Shown: piece after piece, positions 1 to 8,538 of the stretch | Layout: each line of letters opens with the position of its first letter | How positions within the stretch are numbered: position 1 is the first letter of the stretch | Assembly (NCBI RefSeq): GCF_003853645.1 | Contig: NZ_QTPO01000028.1 | Location: forward strand, 45,155-109,154 | Reading direction: 5' to 3' | From: Burkholderia sp. Bp9143 | Lineage (GTDB): Bacteria; Pseudomonadota; Gammaproteobacteria; Burkholderiales; Burkholderiaceae | DNA length: 64,000 nucleotides | Notes under the pieces: model-generated | Seen by the model: only the letters and a program-made list of their open reading frames with translations | Databases searched by the model: none | Told to the model about the DNA's origin: nothing | Made by a program: the position numbers and the translations under genes

Positions 1-49
1 CCGGGGCGTCGTCGTTTCAGGCGGACGTCGGTGGATCGTCGATCGGCCT

Positions 50-1714
50 TCAGCCGAGATCGAGCGCGTTCGTCAGGTCGCCCGGCGGCGTTGCGCCGCG
101 CGACGCGAACGCCTTGTCGCGCGCGGCGACGCCGTCGAGCGGCGCGAGCCCGTGCACGCGGCTGATGAAGCGCAGGATCGAGTTCGTGTCGTACATCGTG
201 TGGTCGACGTAACCCTTCTTCGCGAACGGCGAGATCACCAGCGCCGGAATCCGCGAGCCGGGGCCCCAGCGATCGCCGACCGGCGGCGCGACATGATCCC
301 ACCAGCCGCCGTTCTCGTCGTGCGTCATCACGATCACGGTGTTCGCCCACTGCGGGCCGCGCCGGATCCGCTCGATCACGTTCGCGATGTGACGATCGCC
401 GGATTCGACGTCCGCATAGCCCGCGTGCATGTTCAGGTTGCCCTGCGGCTTGTAGAACGCGACGGCCGGCAGGCGGCCCGCGTCGATGTCGGCGATGAAG
501 CGGTTGGTCGACGGCTCGTCGCCGAGGCCCGCGTCGCGCAAATGCTTGCGGCGCGCGTCGGTGCCCGGCGCGTAGTTCGCGAAGTAGTTGAACGGCTGGT
601 GGTGGTACTGGAAATCGGGAACCATGCCCGTGTCGCGGTGCTCGAGCGCGTACTGCCACGCGCCGCTGTACCACGCCCAGTCGACGTTCTTCTCCGACAG
701 CCGGTCGCCGATCGTCGCGTAGCCTTGCGGCGGGATCACGCGATGGTCGGCCGGATCCGCATACGCGGCGTTGCCCGGATCGGCCGGCGGCACGTAGCTC
801 GGCTGGTAAGGCGGCGCCATCGTGTTGACGCCGTAGCCGTCGGGCGTCAGCGGGCCGTCGACCGCGAACTTCGGCGGGCCCTCGAGCGCGGACGCCGGCG
901 AATCGGCGGCGAGCGTCAACCGCGTGCCGGCCGGATCGTCGCCGTCGACCTTCGACAGCAGCTTCGCCGCGTGCGGATGCTTGTGTGCATCCGGATAGAT
1001 CGGCGGCTGCGCGGAAATCAGGAACATGTGGTTCAGCCACGAACCGCCGAAGGCCGCCATGAAGAAGTTGTCGCACAGCGTGTATTGCCGCGCGAGGTTC
1101 CACAGCCGCAGCGTGTCGGCGGAATTGCGGTAATGGCCCATCACGAGGCCGCCCGAATCGGCCCACGCGGCGAACTGGTTGTTGCGGCCCGCGGCGATCT
1201 GCATCTGGTTCTGGTAGAAGCGGTGCCACAGGTCGCGCGTGATCACGCCGTTCGGCAGCGGCTTGCCCTGCGCGTCGGCGATCCGGAACGGCGCGTTCGG
1301 CAGCTTGTCGATGTCGCGCTCGGCGATCGCGTAGCGCTTGCCGTCGACTTCCTGCGCTCGCGGCACGAGCCCGCCCCAGATCTTCGGCAGTACCGGCAGC
1401 GGCGTCTTGCCGTCGCGATCGAGCTGCCGCGCGTGCTCGGGCTTCACCTCGCCGAGCGGATATTGCACGCCCGGGAAATCGCCGTACAGGTTCGTGAAGC
1501 TGCGGTTCTCCGCATAGATCACGACGATGTGACGCACCTGCCGGCGTAGCGCGTCGTCGAGCCGCAGGTCGGCGGCGGAGCGCGGCGCGCCGCCCGGCGT
1601 GGTCTCGCAGCCGCCGAGCGCGACACCCGCGCCGAGCGCGGCGAGGCCGCCGAGCATGCGGCGGCGGTCGGGATCAACGGGAAGGTCGTCGGGGCGATCG
1701 GGGGTGTCGTTCAC
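50..1714 (-). CDS. Acid phosphatase / phospholipase C-type phosphoesterase (AcpA-like), Tat lipoprotein
   Basis: The 554-residue product belongs to the phosphoesterase family (Pfam 04185) that includes Francisella/Burkholderia AcpA and the non-hemolytic phospholipases C. These enzymes hydrolyse phosphomonoesters or phospholipids outside the cytoplasm. Family motifs are visible: an early IVVIYAENRSFTNLYG block, where the metal/nucleophile site normally lies, and a late VIVMTHDENGGWWDHV block with metal-binding Asp/His. The N-terminus reads DRRRMLGGLAALGAGVALGGC, a twin-arginine signal ending in a lipobox, so the protein should be exported folded and lipid-anchored. The open frame extends to 1837, but the GTG at 1714 is preceded by AGGAG at a good distance and places the signal sequence correctly, so that start was chosen. 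It diverges from the FtsH-like gene. The Pho box between them reads in the other direction, although one site could serve both genes. Confidence 0.85.
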   Translation of the reverse strand: MNDTPDRPDDLPVDPDRRRMLGGLAALGAGVALGGCETTPGGAPRSAADLRLDDALRRQVRHIVVIYAENRSFTNLYGDFPGVQYPLGEVKPEHARQLDRDGKTPLPVLPKIWGGLVPRAQEVDGKRYAIAERDIDKLPNAPFRIADAQGKPLPNGVITRDLWHRFYQNQMQIAAGRNNQFAAWADSGGLVMGHYRNSADTLRLWNLARQYTLCDNFFMAAFGGSWLNHMFLISAQPPIYPDAHKHPHAAKLLSKVDGDDPAGTRLTLAADSPASALEGPPKFAVDGPLTPDGYGVNTMAPPYQPSYVPPADPGNAAYADPADHRVIPPQGYATIGDRLSEKNVDWAWYSGAWQYALEHRDTGMVPDFQYHHQPFNYFANYAPGTDARRKHLRDAGLGDEPSTNRFIADIDAGRLPAVAFYKPQGNLNMHAGYADVESGDRHIANVIERIRRGPQWANTVIVMTHDENGGWWDHVAPPVGDRWGPGSRIPALVISPFAKKGYVDHTMYDTNSILRFISRVHGLAPLDGVAARDKAFASRGATPPGDLTNALDLG

Positions 1715-1830
1715 GTCGTGTGCTCCTCGGATTGGCGGTTGTCGTTCGATGCGCGGCAGCGTCGCACAGCCTGCCGCGACGCGGGACGGGACGCAACGGC
1801 CGGCGTCGCGCCCGGGCGGGGCGATGGCGG

Positions 1831-1863
1831 CCGTCACAAAAATGTCACGAACGCGACTATAAC
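1831..1863 (+). promoter_or_regulatory. Pho box with adjoining -10 element
   Basis: Two 7-bp repeats, CCGTCAC (1831-1837) and ATGTCAC (1842-1848), are separated by AAAA. This is the 7-4-7 layout of PhoB sites (consensus CTGTCAT-N4-CTGTCAT). Nine bases further on is TATAAC (1858-1863), a good -10 element. The spacing resembles the E. coli phoA promoter. It reads toward the FtsH-like gene at 2131. This follows from pattern and spacing only. Confidence 0.6.
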
Positions 1864-2130
1864 GCGGCCCGCGGCGTCGATGAAAGGTGTCTGTCGGACA
1901 ATGCGCGACGTCCGCGCGCGAGCTAGACTTGAATCACGGGCGGTGCGTTGCGGCGCACTGTCCGTGCGAAGGCCGCCCGGCGGCGCCTTCGCGGTGTCAT
2001 TCATGCGACGAAACGAGGCGACGATGGCGCGGATGCATTGCGTGTGTGCGTGGCTGCCGATGCCGCGCGCCGGCCGGGCGCGCGGGCACGCATAAGCGCG
2101 CCGCGCGGCGCGACCGGCCGGCCCGATGCC

Positions 2131-4098
2131 ATGGACAGGAAATTCGACTTCGCAGGACTGCTGATCGCGGCGGGCTTCTTCGTGCTGTTCGCCGCGCAGT
2201 TGCTGATGCTGCGTCCGGCGTCGACGATGATCGCGTACAGCGACTTCCACCGGCTCGTCGCCGCGCGGCTCGTCGACGATCTCGAGATCGGACCGGCGAC
2301 GATCACGGGCACGCTGACGATGCCGCAGGCCGGCGCGCTGCTGCCGGCGTCGGAAGTCGCGGCCGTGAAGTCGGACGGCACGTCGCCACGCTTCAGCACC
2401 AACCGCGTGACCGACCCGCAACTGATCGACACGCTGACCGCCGGCGGCATCCGGTTTCACGGCGCGTCCGACACCGGCTGGATCGCGTCGCTCGCGTCGT
2501 GGCTGGTGCCGCTCGTCGCGTTCGTGTTCATCTGGAACCTGATGCTGCGCAAGCGTGGCGGGCTGCAGGACTTCACCGGGATGGGCAAGAGCCGCGCACG
2601 CGTGTACGTGCAGCAGGAAACCGGCATCACGTTCGACGACATCGCGGGCATCGACGAAGCGAAGGCCGAGCTGCAGCAACTCGTCGCGTTCCTGCGCAAC
2701 CCCGATCGCTACCAGCGGCTCGGCGGCAAGATTCCGAAGGGCGTGCTCGTCGTCGGTGCGCCCGGCACCGGCAAGACGCTGCTCGCGCGCGCGGTGGCCG
2801 GCGAGGCGGCCGTGCCGTTCTTCTCGATCAGCGGCTCGGCGTTCGTCGAGATGTTCGTCGGCGTCGGCGCGGCGCGCGTGCGCGACCTGTTCGAGCAGGC
2901 GCAACAGAAGGCGCCGTGCATCGTGTTCGTCGACGAGCTCGACGCGCTCGGCAAGGTGCGCGGCGTCGGTCCGATGTCGGGCAACGACGAGCGCGAGCAG
3001 ACGCTCAACCAGCTGCTCGTCGAGATGGACGGTTTCCAGGCCGGCTCCGGCGTGATCATCATGGCCGCGACCAACCGGCCGGAGATTCTCGATCCCGCGC
3101 TGCTGCGCCCGGGCCGCTTCGACCGTCACATCGCGATCGACCGGCCCGATGTGAACGGCCGCCGCCAGATTCTCGGCGTGCACGTGAAACACGTGAAGCT
3201 CGCGACCGACGTCGACCTCGGCGAACTCGCGTCGCGCACGCCGGGTTTCGTCGGCGCGGATCTCGCGAACGTCGTCAACGAGGCCGCGCTGCATGCGGCG
3301 GAACTCGGCAAGCCGGCGATCGGGATGGACGACTTCGACGAGGCGATCGATCGCGCGCTGACGGGCCTCGAGCGCAAGAGCCGCGTGATGAACGCGCAGG
3401 AGAAGCTGACGATCGCCTATCACGAGGCCGGCCATGCACTCGTCGCGGAAAGCCGCGCGCATTGCGATCCGGTGAAGAAGGTGTCGATCATTCCGCGCGG
3501 CGTGGCCGCGCTCGGCTACACGCAGCAGGTGCCGACCGAGGATCGCTACGTCCTGCGCCGCAGCGAGCTGCTCGATCGGATCGATGCGCTGCTCGGCGGG
3601 CGCGTCGCGGAAGAACTCGTGTTCGGCGACGTGTCGACGGGCGCGCAGAACGATCTCGAACGCGCGACCGCGATGGCGCGCCACATGGTCATGCAGTACG
3701 GGATGAGCGAGAAGATCGGGCTCGTCAGCTTCGACGACGGCGAGACGCGCACCGGCATGCCGGGCGTATGGCATGCGGGTGAGGGCCGCTGCAGCGAGCA
3801 CACCGCGCGGATGATCGACGACGAGGTGCATACGCTGCTGACCGATGCGCATGCGCGCGTCGCGGCGACGCTCGGCGAACGTCGCGAGGCGCTCGAGCGC
3901 ATCGCGCGACGGCTGCTCGCGCGCGAGGTGCTCGAACGCGATGCGCTGCAGGCGCTGATCGACGGGCGCGAGGAGCCTGCGTCTGGGTCATCCACGGCCG
4001 ATAGCGGGGCTTGCGCGGGCGCGAATGCGCCGGAGCAGGCGTCGGCGATCGAGCGCGATTTCGTCGCGTACGGGCCGCCGCGCGAACCCGAGCGCTGA
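2131..4098 (+). CDS. FtsH-like membrane AAA+ zinc metalloprotease
   Basis: The 655-residue protein has the full FtsH plan: a membrane segment at about residues 7-28, an extracytoplasmic loop, a second membrane segment at about 115-137, an AAA+ ATPase module and an M41 zinc protease domain. Walker A is GAPGTGKT (209-216), Walker B ends in VDEL (D268, E269), the zinc motif HEAGH is at 431-435, and the probable third ligand D508 lies in STGAQND. All catalytic residues are present, so it should be an active quality-control protease at the inner membrane. The open frame reaches back to 1948. ATG 2131 was chosen because family members begin just before the first membrane helix, although its ribosome binding site is weak. 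It is probably a divergent second copy, since the housekeeping ftsH of Burkholderia lies on the main chromosome with ftsJ (established knowledge, not seen here). The upstream Pho box suggests induction under phosphate limitation. Confidence 0.85.
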   Translation: MDRKFDFAGLLIAAGFFVLFAAQLLMLRPASTMIAYSDFHRLVAARLVDDLEIGPATITGTLTMPQAGALLPASEVAAVKSDGTSPRFSTNRVTDPQLIDTLTAGGIRFHGASDTGWIASLASWLVPLVAFVFIWNLMLRKRGGLQDFTGMGKSRARVYVQQETGITFDDIAGIDEAKAELQQLVAFLRNPDRYQRLGGKIPKGVLVVGAPGTGKTLLARAVAGEAAVPFFSISGSAFVEMFVGVGAARVRDLFEQAQQKAPCIVFVDELDALGKVRGVGPMSGNDEREQTLNQLLVEMDGFQAGSGVIIMAATNRPEILDPALLRPGRFDRHIAIDRPDVNGRRQILGVHVKHVKLATDVDLGELASRTPGFVGADLANVVNEAALHAAELGKPAIGMDDFDEAIDRALTGLERKSRVMNAQEKLTIAYHEAGHALVAESRAHCDPVKKVSIIPRGVAALGYTQQVPTEDRYVLRRSELLDRIDALLGGRVAEELVFGDVSTGAQNDLERATAMARHMVMQYGMSEKIGLVSFDDGETRTGMPGVWHAGEGRCSEHTARMIDDEVHTLLTDAHARVAATLGERREALERIARRLLAREVLERDALQALIDGREEPASGSSTADSGACAGANAPEQASAIERDFVAYGPPREPER

Positions 4099-4221
4099 AG
4101 CCCGCATCTCGCACGCGGCCGGCGGGCGGCCATGATCGCGCCGCACCGTCGCTGCGACCCAGACTTGCCGACGCGGCGTTGCGCCGGCGTTCCCTTTTCT
4201 CTTTCCAGTCACGGAGTCGCC

Positions 4222-4689
4222 ATGAGCGAGGCGCACGTATCGGTCGATGTCGCGCAGCATGCGCGTTTCAGTTTCGAAGTCACGTTTGCGGGCACCGAGC
4301 TTTCGCCGGTGCTCACCGACGAACCGCCGCCGCTCGGCGCCGGCCGCGGCCCGAACCCCGTCCGGCTGCTGGCCGCGGCCGTCGCGAGCTGCCTCGCGGC
4401 GAGCCTGTTGTTCGCGCTCGAGAAACAGCGCGTCGATCCGCAGCCGGTCACCGCACATATCGACGTCGACATGGTGCAGAACGATGCAGGCAGGGTGCGA
4501 GTGGGCGCGATGGCCGTGGCGCTGTCGGTCGGCAAGGCGTGGGCCGATCTCGCGGCGGCGACGCGCATGCTCGACCGGTTCGATACGTACTGCGTGGTGA
4601 CCGAGAGCATGCGCGACGGCATTCCGATCGCGGTGACGGTGCAGGACGTGAATGGTGCGGTGCTCGACCGCGAGACGACCGGCGTGTGA
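4222..4689 (+). CDS. OsmC/Ohr family protein
   Basis: This 155-residue protein matches the OsmC family of thiol peroxidases, which reduce organic hydroperoxides. The two redox cysteines expected of the family are visible: C57 in the helix ASCLAASLLFALEK and C124 in TYCVVTESM. The loop GRGPNPVRLLAAA is also typical. Start: ATG 4222 follows GGAG and removes a non-conserved 30-residue extension of the open frame. It lies 123 bp downstream of the FtsH-like gene in the same direction, so co-transcription is possible. It is convergent with trehalose-6-phosphate synthase, itself a stress gene. The subfamily is more OsmC-like (YhfA type) than Ohr, so the substrate is uncertain. Confidence 0.75.
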   Translation: MSEAHVSVDVAQHARFSFEVTFAGTELSPVLTDEPPPLGAGRGPNPVRLLAAAVASCLAASLLFALEKQRVDPQPVTAHIDVDMVQNDAGRVRVGAMAVALSVGKAWADLAAATRMLDRFDTYCVVTESMRDGIPIAVTVQDVNGAVLDRETTGV

Positions 4690-4711
4690 GCGTGCGTCAG
4701 GACCGGGTGCG

Positions 4712-6118
4712 TCAGGACTCGGTCGCGGCGGCGACTTCCGACGCTTCAGCGAGGGCGTCGAGAAAGCGGGTGCGCCACCAGTGCACGTCGGTCCTGCGCA
4801 CGATCGCCATCAGCGCGTCGTGACGCTGGCGGCGTTCCTCGAGCGGCATCGTGAGCGCGCGCTGGATCGCCTGCGCGGTGCCCTGCGTGTCGTACGGATT
4901 GACGAGCAGCGCGGGCTTCAGCTGCTCGGCCGCGCCCGCGAAACGCGACAGCACGAGCACGCCCGGGTCGGCCTCGTCCTGCGCGGCGAGAAACTCCTTC
5001 GCGACCAGGTTCATCCCGTCGCGCAGCGGCGTGACGAGCGCGACGCGGCTCGCGCGGTAGAGGCCCGGCAAGCGCTTGCGCGCGACCGTGCGATGGATGT
5101 AGCGCATCGGCATCCACTCGAGTTCGCCGTAGTCGCCGTTGATCGCGCCGCACAGGCTGTCCATCTCGCGCCGCAGGTCGTCGTATGCGCCGAGATCCTC
5201 GCGGCTCGGCGCGGCGATCTGGATCAGCGTCGCGCGGTCGCGGTTCTCCGGATACTGTTCGAGCAGCTGACGGAACGCGTGCACGCGCTGCGGCAGCCCC
5301 TTCGTGTAGTCGAGCCGGTCGACGCCGACCAGCAGCTGGCGGCGCGAATACTCGTCGCGCATCCGCTCGAACATGTCGATCCCGTCGCGATTCTCCGCGA
5401 GTGCCGCGAATTCGTCGACGTCGATGCCGATCGGGAACGCACCGGCCGACAGCGTGCGGCCGAACGCGCGCAGGCGGCCGTCCGGCAGCCGCGCGGCGCC
5501 GGCTTCCGCCTCGACGTAATGCTCGAAGTGAAGCAGGTCCGATTCGGTCTGGAAGCCGACGAGGTCGTATGCGAACAGCGAGCGCATCAGCCACTCGTGC
5601 TCTGGGATCGCGGCCATGATCGGCGGCGGCGGCATCGGGATGTGCAGGAAGAAGCCGATCGGATTCGTGCAGCCCATCGCACGCAGTTCGGCGGCGAGCG
5701 GAATCAGCTGGTAGTCGTGGACCCAGACGGTATCGTCGGGGCGCAGCAGCGTGCTCAGCTTGCGCGCGAACAGCTGGTTCACGCGCCGGTAGCCGTCGGC
5801 GAAGCGCCGGTCGAACTGCGCGAGATCGAGGCGGTAGTGGAACACCGGCCACAGCACGTTGTTCGAGTAGCCGAGGTAATACGCGTCGTAATCCTGCGGA
5901 TCGAGATCGATGGTCGCGAGCTGGATGCCGCCGACGTTCTGGATCTGCACGTCGTCGCCGTGCGCGGGATGGTCGCCGTCACCGCGCAGCCTGCCGCTCC
6001 ACCCGAACCAGACGCCGCCCGATTCCTGCAGGCTGTCTTTCACGGCCACGGCAAGCCCGCCTGCCGCGGCTTTACGGGGATCTGCAATGCGATTGGATAC
6101 GACGACGAGTCGGCTCAC
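4712..6118 (-). CDS. otsA: Alpha,alpha-trehalose-phosphate synthase (UDP-forming)
   Basis: The product (468 residues) is a GT20 glycosyltransferase that joins UDP-glucose and glucose-6-phosphate to trehalose-6-phosphate in the cytoplasm. Recognisable motifs are the N-terminal RLVVVSNR, the VHDYQL block with the active-site Asp, GFFLHIPMP, GVDRLDYTKG, and LVTPLRDGMNLVAKE followed by VLSRFAGAAEQL. It lacks the C-terminal phosphatase domain found in fused proteins, and no otsB is seen in this window. Start: GTG 6118 has AGGAG just upstream and gives the usual N-terminus; the open frame continues 21 codons further. Expression under osmotic or stationary stress is typical of the family. Confidence 0.92.
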   Translation of the reverse strand: MSRLVVVSNRIADPRKAAAGGLAVAVKDSLQESGGVWFGWSGRLRGDGDHPAHGDDVQIQNVGGIQLATIDLDPQDYDAYYLGYSNNVLWPVFHYRLDLAQFDRRFADGYRRVNQLFARKLSTLLRPDDTVWVHDYQLIPLAAELRAMGCTNPIGFFLHIPMPPPPIMAAIPEHEWLMRSLFAYDLVGFQTESDLLHFEHYVEAEAGAARLPDGRLRAFGRTLSAGAFPIGIDVDEFAALAENRDGIDMFERMRDEYSRRQLLVGVDRLDYTKGLPQRVHAFRQLLEQYPENRDRATLIQIAAPSREDLGAYDDLRREMDSLCGAINGDYGELEWMPMRYIHRTVARKRLPGLYRASRVALVTPLRDGMNLVAKEFLAAQDEADPGVLVLSRFAGAAEQLKPALLVNPYDTQGTAQAIQRALTMPLEERRQRHDALMAIVRRTDVHWWRTRFLDALAEASEVAAATES

Positions 6119-6489
6119 CAGCTCTCCTGCGAATGGTTGGGGAAGGTTCGTGCGGCCAGGGCGCGAGGCGGACGCCGCCATCGACGCGAGGCGCGATGGG
6201 GCCGCGATACGAGCGGACGGGAATCAGGGCACGCGATTCGCCGGTCGAACGTGGAGTGCTTTTTTAAGCATACTCGTCATTCGGCTGATTTAAAAGTGCA
6301 TGACCCGGATCAACGAACCTGCACTTCGGTGAGATGCGCGTTGTTCCGTTCGGCTGACCGGCGGGAGCGGAAATTGCGCGGCACTGCAGCGGCCGTGTGC
6401 GCCACGACCGCCGCGCGCAGGCAGCGTCGATGCACAGCCGGGCCGTGCCGCGCGGCCGCGCATCGTGTTTCGTACGACGCGTGACCGCG
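6119..6489. other. Intergenic region upstream of otsA
   Basis: This gap contains the otsA promoter region and the end of the chemotaxis receptor transcript. A short hairpin with a T-run (TGCTT/AAGCA around 6257-6270) is the only notable structure. No supported gene was found. Confidence 0.4.
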
Positions 6490-8127
6490 TTACGCGGTAG
6501 CCGCGTGCCAGTGCGACGCGCCGTCGGCCGCATGCGTGCGCGCGTGCGCCGACGCCGCATGTTCGCCGGCCGGCATCCGGAATGCGGACACTGTCTCCGA
6601 CAGCTCGCGACCCTGCGCCTCGAGCGATTTCGACGCGGCCGCGGCCTGCTCGACGAGCGCCGCGTTCTGCTGCGTCGTCTCGTCCATCTGCGTGATCGTC
6701 AGGTTCACCTGATCGATGCCGCGGCTCTGTTCGGCGGACGCGGCCGCGATTTCACCCATGATGTCGGTGACGCGCGCGACGGCCCGCGTCACATCCGACA
6801 TCGTCTTGCCCGCTTCGTCCGCGAGCGCCGAGCCGTCCTGGATCGTCTGCACCGAAGCGGAAATCAGTTCCTTGATTTCCTTCGCGGCGGTGGACGAACG
6901 TTGCGCAAGGCTGCGCACCTCGCTCGCGACGACCGCGAAGCCGCGGCCCTGTTCGCCCGCGCGTGCCGCCTCGACGGCCGCGTTCAGCGCGAGGATGTTG
7001 GTCTGGAACGCGATGCCTTCGATGATCCCGGTGATGTCCGCGATCTTCGACGAGCTGTGGCCGATCTCCGTCATCGTGTCGACCACGCGGCCGACCACCG
7101 AACTGCCGCGCAGCGCGACGTCCGACGCATTCGCGGCGAGCGTGCTCGCCTGCTGCGCGTTCTCCGCGTTCAGGCGCACCGTCGACGTGAATTCTTCCAT
7201 CGTCGCGGCGGTTTCCTGCAGCGATGCCGCCTGTTCTTCGGTGCGCTGGCTCAGGTCGAGGTTGCCCGATGCGATTTCGCCCACCGCATGCGCGATGCTG
7301 TTCGACGAATCGCGCACGCGGCCGACGATGCCGATCAGCCGCGCATTCATCGTGCGCAGCGCGTCGAGCAGGTCGCGCGTCTCGTCGTTGCCGCTCACGC
7401 TGATGCGGCTGCCGAGATCGCCGTTGGCCACCGTGCGCGCGACGTCGACCGCCGCGACGATCGGTGACGTGATCTTGCGCGTCAGCCACAGGCCGCCGCC
7501 CACCGCGACCGCGATCGCGATCACGCAGATGGCCAGCAGCAGGTTGCGCCCGGTCGTGTAGCGATCCGCGAAGGCCTGCGCGATCGCGACTTCGCGCTCG
7601 TGCGTATAGGTTGCGTACGCATCGGTTGCGCGAATCAGTTGCGCGAGCAACGGACGGCAGCGATTGTCGATATCGGCGGTCGCCTCGTCCTTCTTGCCGG
7701 CCTGTGCGAGTCCGACGATATTCAGCGCGACGGGCCCGTAGCTCGCTTCGACGCGCATGATCTCGGCGACCAGTTCGCGCGCGCGATCGGTCGTGTCGGT
7801 CGCATTCGCCATCATGTCCTTCAGTTTCGCGAGATGGTCCTGCACGTCCTTGTGCGCCTGCTGCACGTCGGCCAGTTCGAGCTGGATGTCGGACGGCGTG
7901 GTCACGAGCACCAGGTTGCGCGCGGCGATCGCGCGCCGGTCGACCGCCGTACGGATTTGCGCGGACAGCTTCGCGCGCGCGTTGACGCCGTTCATGTACC
8001 GGGAAAACTCGTCGTTCGTATCGGACAGCGCTTTCAGCGCCATGCCCGACACGATCACGACGACCGCGGCGAGCAAACCGAAGCCGCCAAGCAGTTTTGC
8101 CTTGATGGATATTCTGGCGATTTTCAC
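6490..8127 (-). CDS. Methyl-accepting chemotaxis protein (Tar/Tsr-like)
   Basis: The 545-residue receptor has a short cytoplasmic tail, TM1 (about 10-32), a periplasmic four-helix-bundle sensor (about 33-188), TM2 (about 190-212), a HAMP linker and a long signalling coiled coil. The conserved hairpin tip is exact (GIAFQTNILALNAAVEAARAG, FAVVASEVRSLAQRSS). It should bind or sense a small ligand in the periplasm and control CheA through CheW. There is no C-terminal NWETF-type pentapeptide, so adaptation enzymes would have to act without tethering. A FliA-type promoter lies about 70 bp upstream, so expression with the flagellar regulon is expected. The ligand cannot be predicted. Confidence 0.93.
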   Translation of the reverse strand: MKIARISIKAKLLGGFGLLAAVVVIVSGMALKALSDTNDEFSRYMNGVNARAKLSAQIRTAVDRRAIAARNLVLVTTPSDIQLELADVQQAHKDVQDHLAKLKDMMANATDTTDRARELVAEIMRVEASYGPVALNIVGLAQAGKKDEATADIDNRCRPLLAQLIRATDAYATYTHEREVAIAQAFADRYTTGRNLLLAICVIAIAVAVGGGLWLTRKITSPIVAAVDVARTVANGDLGSRISVSGNDETRDLLDALRTMNARLIGIVGRVRDSSNSIAHAVGEIASGNLDLSQRTEEQAASLQETAATMEEFTSTVRLNAENAQQASTLAANASDVALRGSSVVGRVVDTMTEIGHSSSKIADITGIIEGIAFQTNILALNAAVEAARAGEQGRGFAVVASEVRSLAQRSSTAAKEIKELISASVQTIQDGSALADEAGKTMSDVTRAVARVTDIMGEIAAASAEQSRGIDQVNLTITQMDETTQQNAALVEQAAAASKSLEAQGRELSETVSAFRMPAGEHAASAHARTHAADGASHWHAATA

Positions 8128-8196
8128 GATGTGCCTCTGTGCGAGTGGTTGGCGATTGGGATTTATTGTTCGACCAGGTGAGGGCTCGTGCCGTCG

Positions 8197-8223
8197 TTAA
8201 CGGGCATGCCGGATATTTCTTTA
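8197..8223 (-). promoter_or_regulatory. Putative sigma-28 (FliA) promoter of the chemotaxis receptor
   Basis: Read on the minus strand, TAAA (8223-8220), 15 bases and then CCCGTTAA (8204-8197) match the flagellar sigma-28 consensus TAAA-N15-GCCGATAA at all of the -35 and 6 of 8 -10 positions. The site lies 70 bp before the receptor ATG. The remainder of the 8128-8538 gap is AT-rich and holds no supported gene. Confidence 0.5.
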
Positions 8224-8538
8224 CCCATCGAAAACCCTGATTTTTATTTTTCAATCGCTGGAAACGCCCGCCCGTTGGGTATTCCGGAGCTGGATAAAAA
8301 TCCGTGAATCACCGATGATTCTCGCGTTCATACACGGATTTGAAAACCGATCTTTTGCCGGAAGTTAATAAGTTCGGGCCGGTTATTCAAATTGTCTCGT
8401 CATTGTATTTTTATTTATGGGTGAATCGCGCATTGACATTCGGACGAGCGGGAGTGCGCGATTCGGCTCCGTGAAACGGGCGTACGGATTTTCGCCCGAC
8501 AGAACCGGCCCGCGACCGCGCCGCGGGCCGTCCGGCGA

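Noticed and set aside
1834..3852. Long minus-strand frame opposite the FtsH-like gene
   Set aside because: Antisense shadow of an AAA+ protease with all catalytic motifs on the plus strand.
4692..4718. Direct repeat GTGCGTCAGGAC as an attachment site
   Set aside because: Two 12-bp copies 15 bp apart between convergent genes, with no integrase or tRNA nearby; chance duplication is more likely.
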